From contig OX621166.1 in assembly GCA_951640195.1 (NCBI GenBank), positions 2,286,501 through 2,350,500 of the forward strand: a stretch of 64,000 nucleotides of DNA. Direction: 5' to 3'. Source of the DNA: Porpolomopsis calyptriformis. Lineage: Eukaryota > Basidiomycota > Agaricomycetes > Agaricales > Hygrophoraceae. Positions 1 to 8,702 of this stretch are shown in pieces; positions within the stretch are counted from its first letter, which is position 1; every line of letters starts with the position of its first letter. The translations under genes and the position numbers were made by a program. The notes below the pieces were generated by a model. It was not told where the DNA came from, made no database searches, and was given only the letters and a program-made list of their open reading frames with translations.

Positions 1-2
1 TA

Positions 3-678
3 TATGGGGATGGGCTTGACGTTCCGTCAAGGCGTCCGATCAACCCCGATGATCCATCCCTCGCATGTTTCGACCCCAAACTAGTCGCTCCACCACACAC
101 GATCGACTTGATCAGGTGCTACATAGCAAAAATTGAAGGAAACCCTGAGCTTGCCTTTGTCCGGTTGTATTCTGACACTTCTTGTGAATCTCCAATGGAT
201 AGTAGACACGTCCAAATCTTATCTGGGGATGGTCCTGGTGTCGCTATCGATAATCCAATGGCCCTTGTACAGGCCGAGGAATCCAATCCAGGTCCTCCCC
301 GAGCTCGTCCGGAAGGCGAATTTCGCTTCAAGCTCATGATGGCTGGAGATGGAAGTGCGAACATCCCTACTACTGGACGGTGTCATCTCTAATTCTATCT
401 CCTTAAGCTTTCAGTGATCCCAAGTGGCTCGATTACAAAGCTGGAGAAATACTCTATACAAATGGCAATGTCACATCTGTCCCATATTTAACAGGAAGTA
501 GGTTCCATGTTGTTCAGAAAAATGGTGTGATTTGGATGAAACCTCAAATTCAGCCCTGCACTTCCCTGGGTTTGAGGCCCGAAATGCTCATGGTCGAGAA
601 GGCTGTAAGTTAAACCGCTGTCTTCTTGGCGTAATGACTGTCCCTTCTGATCATCTTGTTTTTTAGTTGTTTGGCTAG
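3..678 (+). CDS. Lineage-specific unknown protein, 5' end outside window
   Basis: The frame is already open at the window edge, so the start lies upstream. It reads through position 379, then apparently splices (intron 380-414, only 35 nt), continues to 604, and ends after a second intron (605-666) at a stop at 676-678. Readable segments include PPHTIDLIRCYIAKIEG near the start and DPKWLDYKAGEILYTNG after the first intron. From memory, modules of this kind recur as short, multi-copy, agaricomycete-specific proteins, but I cannot verify that here and I see no catalytic motif. The very short first intron may mean that the exon model is wrong or that the gene is decaying. Function unknown. Confidence 0.5.
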
Positions 679-1751
679 GTTCGTGATACCATTCCTGCTT
701 TCTGGTCCTTCTCACACTTCGTTAATCACAGGCCAAGTAGACTGGAGGAATACCTTGCAACAGGGTTGAGGATTGGTTTTTGAATAATTCTGTATCGGTA
801 TCGGACCCCCGCATCCTTTGCTTGCTGATTGCAATTTCGGGTGTCATTTCTATGGACAAACCACTTTCGGTTTCCAGGAGTTATCAATCTTGGTGAAATA
901 TGTAGGTCAAGTAAAATTTCGTGTAATCTCTATGCTTTTGCCATATGCGAATCTAACATACTCGTTTCCACGGAAAAGACAACCCAGGATGTCGACGAAA
1001 CAGAGACGAGCGATTGCTGCGTGCTAATGAATATCATGTCTCTGGCCCCTTCCATCGAGTCGAGGCTAGTGCGCCAAAATACGCGGTAGCACCATGTCCT
1101 ATTCTTGCAGACATCTGGACGTTGAAGTTGAAGGGGAGGCCGGCATAGAGTCTGGATACTGCAGAAGGAGGCAGACGCATATCTAAGTCACTGCAGAGCG
1201 AGAATGGGCGCTAGATACGGCGGTTATGAGGTGGACCATTCTCATCCGTATTGTCTCGTCTCCCCTCCAATGACACCCGCTATCTGCATTCTTGTGAACT
1301 GGAAAACAGCGCCCTTCTTCACTTCGACCATAAGCTCGGCGTAACCTGCTTCTCCTCTTTGGTGGACTTGATCGTCCGACTGAGTTTGAAAAAGATGTCC
1401 TTAGCAGTAATCAGCCGCAATAATAATGTACGTGTAACCGCGACGGATCCACGTTGTTATGCATTGATTCCGAATGCATAGACCTTTGGTGGGTCCCGAC
1501 CGTATGCATTACCAGCTAAACCAACAGTAGCCGGGGTGTCCACCCGATAGACTGCTATGCAATCTCAATTTCCGAATGAAGGAAGACGGAAACTGCGCTT
1601 GAAGGTTATAGAGAAGTTTTGGAAACATATAGAGTCGATTCAGGGGGACGGCCAGTCCGTGAATGATAATGTATGTGTATCCGAAACGGATCTCCATTAT
1701 TGGTGCCGTATTGATTCCCCAGCATGTACGTATAGCACGAGCCTGATATAG
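679..1751. other. Gene-poor stretch with a diverged direct repeat
   Basis: No convincing coding region. Two related segments (about 1425-1476 and 1664-1726) share the order GTACGTGTA/GTATGTGTA, ACGGATC and TTGATTCC. They could be diverged copies of the 5' part of the next gene. Short open frames here have no coding character. Confidence 0.4.
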
Positions 1752-2502
1752 GTCCAGGCCAATTGAACGATCCCGACCCTTTCGACTACATCACTGACGG
1801 GCCAGAGTTGGGTATCCTACTCCGCGTGGATTATTCAAACGAAGACGCGTGGGGGATGTTCCAATCCCGACTTCAGGAGGCGGAGAAGGAGTTGGCACGC
1901 GCCATTGCCGAAGGTGATGAAGCGGAGGATAAGGCACCTGGCGACGACGCGTCTCTGGCCACCGAGGACGCAGAGATGGACGAGGGTAGCGGTGACGATG
2001 AGGGCGATGGCCCATTCCCCATATTGAAAATCGTCAATCCAACTGACGCGCACGAGAGGGAAACTCTCACGAACATCTCGAACCTGGCTGCCCTCCGCTT
2101 GCTGAATGAAGTAAACATTAGACGTTCGCCTCTACCGGATGGGAACCGCCGTATCGCCACCCCGAACAGGCTGATCGACCTTGGTGGACGGCAAGAGATC
2201 TATACTGGGAAGTCTATTTGGATCTACGACGAAAAGTCGAACAATGATCAATCGCTACGCCTCGTCAGCCCGCATGGGAGTATTTATGGTACCGCAACGT
2301 CAGTCATGCTCGCATTTTCTTCCTGTAATGATAGCAGATCATCCTTTCTAGAGGGGACAGTTGGCGCGCGCGAGTCTCGCATGTCTACGAATTACAGTTG
2401 AACATTTCCGGAGGGATGCAAATCGGTTTTGGTGGACTGGATGGCTGGGATTTGAGCGAGAGAAGGCGTAATTTAGATGAAGCAAATCGGCCGATTGTGT
2501 GA
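1752..2502 (+). CDS. Unknown agaricomycete-type protein, probably a partial or decayed gene
   Basis: An open stretch begins after an AG at about 1751 (PGQLNDPDPFDYITDG) and runs for about 200 codons. It holds an acidic low-complexity segment (EDAEMDEGSGDDEGDG) and a well-structured part (LTNISNLAALRLLNEVNIRR, then GGRQEIYTGKSIWIYDE). A short intron near 2310-2345 is likely, because the next frame continues sensibly (VYELQLNISGGMQIGFGGLD) to a stop at 2500-2502. The GGMQIGF piece is weakly reminiscent of SPRY-type beta strands, but I would not name the domain. No clear ATG starts the gene: the upstream open frame 1557-1751 is in another frame and ends in a stop. It may lack its 5' exon. The stop lies about 125 bp from the convergent RACK1 gene. 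Confidence 0.45.
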
Positions 2503-2627
2503 TTCAAAATATCTTTCCTGTATCTTTCTCGTCCAGTCTCGGCGGGTAATGACTTTTTTTTTTTCATGTATGTAGATTACACTGAACGACCAAATCTCTA
2601 CACCCTCGATTTTTGAAGAGATTCTGT

Positions 2628-3910
2628 TTAGGTCGTCACTGTCCAAACACGCAGAGCATTGTCGGTGAAACCTGCGAACAAGGTCTGCCCATCGGCAGAC
2701 CATGCAATCGAGACACACTCTGGTTGCCGTGACTCGTCGGCGATTTCGTACGCCGGCTTGAGTTCGTCTACAATGGATCTGAATAATGGGATAGCATATG
2801 AGTACCTCGATAGTGAGGATTGAGAACAAAAGGTCACGTACTTGCTCTCAAGATCGAAAATTTTCACGCAGCTGGCTGTCGCGGCGCAAAGCCAGTACCG
2901 GTTGGGTGAGAAAACGAGGGCATTGACGATGTCCCCAGCCTCAAGGGAGTACAAATGCTTGCCCTCGTTGAGGTCCCACAGCATGGTGATTCCGTCTTTG
3001 CCACCTGACGCGGCCAACGAACCGTCTGGTGAGACAGATACGGCATTGATGTACCCCGTGTGGCCGTAGTGGTTTGTCTTCAACTTGAACTTTGACAGTT
3101 CCCAAACCTGGCACGAAAAACAGTCAGTACAGCACGTAAAAGATTCGGAAGGAAGATGACGAAATCAGAGATCTTGGTGGAAAATGGTCTCATAGGGATG
3201 TTAAGCCCTCTGAAGTAGCAAATATATTTTTTGTAACATCATGTTGTTGAAAAGCGGTGCCCGGCTGCAAAACGATGCTCACTTTGACCACTTTGTCCCA
3301 TCCGCAAGACACAATAACAGAGTTTATCATATTTGGGCTGAATCGTACACATGATACCCTAGTAATAATAATTAGCAGAAAGGCAGTTCGTATAGCCGGC
3401 TTCACACACCACTCCGTGTGCCCGTCATCTTTAATATCGTATTTGCATTCTCCAAGGGTATTCCAGAGCTTGATGGTCTTATCACGTGAGCCAGAGACAA
3501 TTTGTCGGTTGTCCGCGCTGAAGCTGACAGAAAGTACATCAGAGGTGTGGCCAACGAATCGGCGGGTGGTTGTGCCCGTGTTAAGATCCCATAGGCGCAA
3601 AGTGTGATCCCAGGAAGACGACAGTGCGAACTGTCCGTCAGACGAAATCACAACATCCGAAACAAAATGGTTGTGGCCTTTGAGGATTCTTTTTGGGAAT
3701 CCGTATGTATCCTCGTCGCGGGTCAAGCTCCAGACGATGATAGTTTTATCTATTCAACCGGATAGGATTAGATATTTATGGCGGCAGTCTGAAAGAGGTA
3801 CCTCGGGAGGCGGTAAGAATCATGTCCGGATTTTCCGAAGAGGTCGCAATTGCTGTAACCCAGCCCTTGTGGCCTTCCATTGATCCCAGGAAGCGCAATG
3901 ATTCAGCCAT
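2628..3910 (-). CDS. CPC2: RACK1/Cpc2, seven-WD40 ribosome-associated scaffold
   Basis: Guanine-nucleotide-binding beta-like protein on the head of the small ribosomal subunit; scaffolds signalling kinases and tunes translation. ATG at 3908-3910; the protein is about 315 residues, the normal family length. Spliced reading starts [20 protein letters not shown] and carries successive WD40 blades ([60 protein letters not shown]), ending ALRVWTVTT. Introns are visible near 2783-2841, 3108-3282, around 3350-3410 and near 3752-3805. The 175-nt intron is far longer than the rest and contains a U24 snoRNA (separate entry). Divergent from the nucleoside hydrolase, 237 bp between start codons. Identity is certain from blade sequence; exact exon edges are by eye. 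Confidence 0.96.
3158..3248 (-). ncRNA. SNR24: Box C/D snoRNA U24 (snR24) in a RACK1 intron
   Basis: Lies inside the 175-nt intron 3108-3282 of the RACK1 gene, same strand. Read on the minus strand: box C ATGATGT (3242-3236), first guide around TATTTGCTA, second guide CCACCAAGATC, then box D CTGA (3168-3165). Both guides are complementary to a contiguous conserved part of large-subunit rRNA (AGATCTTGGTGG followed closely by TAGCAAATA), the known target of U24. Established knowledge: yeast snR24 sits in the intron of ASC1, the RACK1 gene, so host and guest are both conserved. The internal C'/D' boxes are degenerate. Ends are approximate; maturation is probably by exonucleolytic trimming of the debranched intron. 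Confidence 0.9.
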
Positions 3911-4147
3911 TTTATCGAGCTCGACGAACGTCAAACAGCAGTTGTTAAGCGAAAATTATTGCGTGACAGCCACCGTGACGAAACTGTACAGTCCGGCAAG
4001 CAGCGGCAAATTATGGACGGAGCCGGAATTTATAATCCCGACTTGGATTCCGACAGGACTACCAAATCTGTTCGATCATGTTAATAAGGAGATCAAGCGT
4101 CTACCTACACTACCGCACTCTTTGCGCACCGGGATATCACATACATA
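3911..4147. promoter_or_regulatory. Divergent promoter between RACK1 and nucleoside hydrolase
   Basis: 237 bp separate the two start codons, so both promoters must lie here. No clear TATA box on either side. Confidence 0.5.
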
Positions 4148-5812
4148 ATGTCCAATCACTCAGGAACGCGAAAAACAATTCCTGTTATCAGTAAGAAACG
4201 TTTGGACATCACCCGGGCTTTTCAATGACATGGTTACCGCAGTTGACACAGATCCCGGTGTAGACGATGCACTTGCGATGTTCGTTTCAGAGCGCTCATC
4301 CTAAACTGTTGACTGATGTCTCTTCCAGCCTGCTGGCGATTGCATCACCCGAGATCGAGATATTAGCGTTCATCATTTGCTTTGGTGAGCATAAACCAAC
4401 CAACTCTCTCTGTAAATCAATTGAACGTTTGTCTTTAGGCAACACTGATGTCCAATCTTCTCAGTATGCTTCCCTATACTCCCCTTCTGCAAGCATGCCG
4501 CTCATTGTCACTTCAATCAAGTTCGAATATCTTCAAAATCTATCAAGCGATATCTCAGCATCTGGAGCAATTCCCAGAAGACAGGCACCGATTTCCGAAC
4601 TTTGCTCCGTCAAACAAACCGTTTTTGGTACGAGGTGCCAGCGGACCACTAGAGGGCGAGCTCCACAGTGCTCGCTATTTCCATGGCAGGTTCGTCGTCT
4701 GTTTTCTCCCTGGTCACCGATTCCAAAAATACGACCACCAGAGACGGACTGGGAGGGATTTCAGAGCGTCATCCTGAACTCAATGTAGACTTGTCCGCTG
4801 ATCAACCTTGGTTTCGACGGACCGATGAACCAGGTGCTAAGGTCGCCCTTGACCTCATAAAATCGCATCCTTCAAGGACGATCACTTATATTGCCCTTGG
4901 ACCTCTTACCAATCTTGCAACTCTGTTGCGTTTAGATCCTACTACCGTCCAAGATCGCATTGGCCGCGTCTTTTGCATGGGGGGCGCATTGGACGTGCCT
5001 GGTAACACCAACCCAACCTCGGAGTGTGAGTGCAAAATTGTTACGCGGTTTAAATTCCATTGGCTCAAGTTTGTCGCAGTCAACTTCTTTGCGGATCCCT
5101 TTGCTGTCAAAGAACTTTTATCTCCCGCGAATTCGGGCACGGGTTTGCCTATGGAACGATGTTTCCTCCTCCCGTTGGACATAACTACGCATCACCAACT
5201 GCCCTTTCCGTATTACAAAGACAAAGTAGATCCTGCATTTCACTCGACGGCTAGCCCATCTCAAGTGGATAACAAGCCGCCGATCATACACTTCACCAGC
5301 AGTTTTCTTGAAAGGACTCGAGAAATTATGCTGGGGTTTGGGAACGATGCAATGGAACTTCACGATATTGCCACGGTCTGGTGTGCAATCGAGAACTCGG
5401 GCCCTTTAAAAAAGAAGAAGGGTAAGGTCACGCTTGCGAAGGGATGGAAGTGTGTGAGCAGAAGATTCGAGGTGGAGAGGTAAGCCAATGCTGTCGGTCT
5501 CCTATCTTGGTTAAATGTATTTTTAGGACGGGCGAATTGACGAGAGGGATGCTGGTAGTTGATCGTCGCAACGACAAGGGAACTTATGCCCCCGGTGCGA
5601 ATCGCGCGGAAGTGCAAGCTCAACTTGAGAAGCAGCTATTGCACCATGATTTCATGGAGTCCACGGCATTGCCGGCCCAAACTGGGATAGAAACGCCACC
5701 GAAAGTCATGAAAGACGATTCTGGGGTGATGTGTATAACGCAGACACCCGGACCCCAGACCCTTGTGCGCATGTTGCTGGAGCGAGTGTGGGGGGTCGTG
5801 GACGGTCATTAA
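4148..5812 (+). CDS. Inosine/uridine-preferring nucleoside hydrolase
   Basis: Hydrolyses the N-glycosidic bond of ribonucleosides in purine/pyrimidine salvage; cytosolic family with a calcium site. ATG at 4148. Splicing after MSNHSGTRKTIPVI gives the signature DTDPGVDDA that coordinates the metal. Further family landmarks follow: SFGNTDV-type segment (FGNTDVQSS), KIYQAISQHLEQFPEDRHRF, GPLEGELHSARYFHGRDGLG, ALGPLTNLATLLR, CMGGALDVPGN, and FFADPFAV near the middle; the C-terminal part carries HDIATVWCA. Introns were placed near 4182, 4274, 4385, 4462, 4690, 5028 and 5481; each restores the family frame. The C-terminal extension (PPKVMKDDSG onward) is less conserved. Sequence resembles the fungal uridine/inosine hydrolase group; substrate preference cannot be read here. 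Confidence 0.92.
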
Positions 5813-6134
5813 TGGTTTGTTCATTTTCCAATTCAGGTTGATGGGGGTTGTTGGCAGACGGACACAATGTCTCAAATCAGGTTCCATCCGACGTCTTACG
5901 TTTTATTCCGAGCTTTCCTCAGATACAATTTCTTCCGGGGCTGAAACTGGCGCCCGCTAAAGATGAGATGATTAGTAAATGAGTGATTTTGACTGCTTTG
6001 CATCGTGAGAACCTTGTGCGCCATCTTCCAAACTGATGACCGGCCATGATGATGTTGCACATTAATGGAGAATCCAATAAAATTCAATTGACTACGACCC
6101 ACGACCTACGCATGCAGTACAAAGATCTGACCCG

Positions 6135-6899
6135 ATGACGAGAGGGCGCAAAAAAGACCTGACCATTCCTCCCTCGCGAGCTCTCACCCAGCAACGTGAC
6201 TATCGTGCTCGTAAGGCACAATACATCACAGACTTGGAAGAGCGATGCAAAAGAGCCGAGGACGACAATGCGAGACTGCGAAAGGAACTGGAGCTGGTCA
6301 GGGCAGGAGCGCTCGCTGGTTCTGCTTCAGTCTCTAGCCCAGAAACGGTTCGTCTCATTGTTTCTCGAGTGGCGGGCATAATGACATCCCCTATTGAACG
6401 GCAGGCTCGAGCATCCTCAGATCTTATGCAACAGCTGGCAGCAGCATCTGCGGCCTTGGCGCGATTCCAACAACTTGCCTTCACTGGTGTTACCCCCCAA
6501 GCACACTTTCAACGATCCCCTGTCATCACCAGCCTTCGTCCAGCACAATTCCCCCCATCACATAATGCCACCTTGCACCCCTCACCGCCACCGCGGTTCA
6601 ACTCCAATTACAAACGCCTTTTCAATGAGGCATTCCCGACCCAGCTAGATTCCCCCAAGAGTATCAGCAGTAACGGAAGCCAGGCGTCTTCTGACCCTAT
6701 TCCGCCCAGAGTTCCGGGCGGGAGCCCCACTCAGACCCCAGATTACAGTGGAAGCCCGAGCTCGGAATCAGACTGCTGCGGCGGTATCATGGACTGTGAC
6801 GAACTTATAGAGGAAAATGAGCATTACTGTAGTCCCCGCAGGAGACGGTCTACCTCGAGGACGCCCCCACAAGAGGGCTTCCGTGAGGTAGACACTTGA
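6135..6899 (+). CDS. bZIP-like transcription factor, basic region lacks the usual Asn
   Basis: Intronless, 254 codons. The N-terminus (MTRGRKKD...) leads into a basic region, ALTQQRDYRARKAQYITDLE, followed by a short heptad-like coiled coil (EERCKRAEDDNARLRKELEL), the layout of a bZIP domain at about residues 10-60. The rest is Pro/Ser-rich and disordered, with an acidic patch near the C-terminus (DCDELIEENEHYC). Aligned with Pap1/AP-1-type basic regions (N-x7-R), the position of the invariant Asn is occupied by Ala or Leu, while the Arg residues are kept. I recall fungal families with a similar RAL..QRA/DYR.RKA pattern, so this may be a genuine subgroup, not a broken gene. DNA target unknown. 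Confidence 0.8.
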   Translation: MTRGRKKDLTIPPSRALTQQRDYRARKAQYITDLEERCKRAEDDNARLRKELELVRAGALAGSASVSSPETVRLIVSRVAGIMTSPIERQARASSDLMQQLAAASAALARFQQLAFTGVTPQAHFQRSPVITSLRPAQFPPSHNATLHPSPPPRFNSNYKRLFNEAFPTQLDSPKSISSNGSQASSDPIPPRVPGGSPTQTPDYSGSPSSESDCCGGIMDCDELIEENEHYCSPRRRRSTSRTPPQEGFREVDT

Positions 6900-7371
6900 T
6901 TGCTTTGTATCTTGGCATGTCAGGTAGGCACCTGCCTCACTCCCTTAGCGGGTCCATTCCGTCGCTCACAGTTCCTTGTCAGCCTTGGCTGCGCTCTCGT
7001 CCCATTCCATAGTTTCTCATGACTCGATCGAGAAAATTCTCTGTATTCCTCCATTCAGAATATCTCGCAAGTTTTTACCATATTCCGTAACCCTACCCCC
7101 TTGACTGTTTCATGCCATGATAATACAAACCGCATCAGGTTGTCCCATTCTCGGAGGGCTCCGTGATTACAATACATATTAAGCCACCAGCGGTTCTTTG
7201 TTTACGATTCGTCAAATCCATATTCATCAGCACTTTCCAATAAGATTCTCCTTTGTTGCACCTGGAGAGTGGATATTTATAAATAATAACATGGGAATAT
7301 TCATTCGAAGGATCATTCCGCTATCAAGTTGATCAGGAGCTCATTGTATCGCATGGTGGCGGATAGAGAAT
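6900..7371. other. Intergenic, convergent 3' ends
   Basis: Between the bZIP stop and the BUB2 stop. AT-rich around 7260-7300. I see no gene or RNA in it. Confidence 0.5.
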
Positions 7372-8629
7372 TCAGGATTTGGTGATTTCGTACGGGTGCT
7401 TCACCAGCTCGTCGTACAAGTCTTCTGGAAGATCACGAACTAGCGTGACCGCTATACCGACCACGGGTTGAGCTTCGAGGGGAGGGAAGGTCCGGAGAAG
7501 ACGCATTGGGCTGTCCAGTCGATGGAAAACGTATATGTGAATGCTAAGAAGAATGAGGTCCAAGATGGCTAACCTAGGTGAACGCATAACTTCCTCTCTC
7601 ATGAGAAGAAGCTGTGCGATAACGCACAAGACATTTAAATGGACACCGAAAGCCAGGAGGAAATCCCATAGTTGGAGTACTTGGTCGAGGGGAGGAGTAC
7701 AAGCGCAGAGCGTGAGAATGGCTATACACAAAGAAATCATGTGCACAAGGGAGGCGAATAGAAAAGAAGAGACCAACATGGAAATGCGTAAATCTCGGCG
7801 GACAATTTTTTCGATCGGAGGTGTGAAAATAACTCTGGATCCACTATTTTTAGGCATCGATCTAGAAGCTAACCGGCGGGTTAATAACGGAAGAAAGTGG
7901 AACATTGAGCCCCGAAGCACCTTCAAACCTCGGTGAACGCCTTCCAGCGTTGGTTGCACGTACAACGGACAAGACGTTTCAATGAATTTTGAAAAGCAAA
8001 AAAAGGCCTCGACTTCGGAGGGCATCGTGTAGAGAAAAGGTGCGGCGAGAACATTCATTCCTTGAACGTATGTAAACCCCAGCTGTTGAGCTTCCTGTCG
8101 ATCTACCAAACAAAGGGTCATAAAGACCTGGTTATGCGAACGGATGGCTTTGGAACTTGCCATGATTTCTCCAAACGAACGCATCCAACAAGCGGACGAG
8201 CATGTCTTCCCGGACCCGTTCTTTAAAGCCCCGATCGGTGGCAAGCGTCCTTGATTTAAAAGCATTAGTGTGAAGACGCCTGTTGGGGATCGATGAATTG
8301 TACCGAAAAGTGTCGTTTCGGATCTTTTCTCTGACCTCGCAAGGTCCTCTTGCAACATATTGTAGGAAAGTTTCTGCGGACAAGTCATCGACGGAAAGGA
8401 GGATTTTCCATATTCGCGGACGCAATGTGTGATCCTGCTGGGTTGAGTAATAGGAGATATTCTATGTCGGTTTGGAATGCACCATTGCAGATGGGATTCC
8501 GTCAACCAGAATCATTCGTCTCAGTCTCTTTCTTCCATCGTCAATATCCCCCGAACCTTTCGATTTAGATGATGGTCTTGATTGATTCAGTAATTTGTTG
8601 AACGAATGGGCTACAGCAGATGTTGACAT
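7372..8629 (-). CDS. BUB2: BUB2/Cdc16 TBC-domain GTPase-activating protein
   Basis: GAP for the Tem1/Spg1-type GTPase at the spindle pole body; restrains mitotic exit or septation until the spindle is positioned. Start at 8627-8629 (MSTSAVAHSFNKLL). Spliced N-terminus gives RRMILVDGIPSAM then DHTLRPRIWKILLSVDDLS, followed by the TBC core: LGFTYVQGMNVLAAPFLYTM, SEVEAFFCFSKFIETSCPLY, TLEGVHRGLKVL, and LTLCACTPPLDQVLQLWDFL, ending LVKHPYEITKS. Several short introns are evident (about 8426-8465 with a GTGCAT donor, 8255-8310, 8105-8150, and in the 7700-7860 area). The catalytic R/Q finger segment falls in the part that needs careful splicing, so I did not verify both residues. Divergent neighbour AP-4 epsilon starts 73 bp away. 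Confidence 0.9.
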
Positions 8630-8702
8630 GGAACTGATCAAAGGAATGTGTGACCACGTGACCAGGTTCACAAGTCGACGACCCCAAGACACATACTCTG
8701 CC
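8630..8702. promoter_or_regulatory. 73-bp divergent promoter BUB2 / AP-4 epsilon
   Basis: Only 73 bp lie between the two start codons, including a CACGTG E-box-like hexamer (in GACCACGTGACC, about 8652-8663). Transcription starts probably overlap the neighbouring leader regions. Confidence 0.5.

Noticed and set aside
2310..2502. SPRY domain in the unknown gene
   Set aside because: Only one strand-like motif (GGMQIGF) matches and the rest of the fold is missing, so I did not name it.
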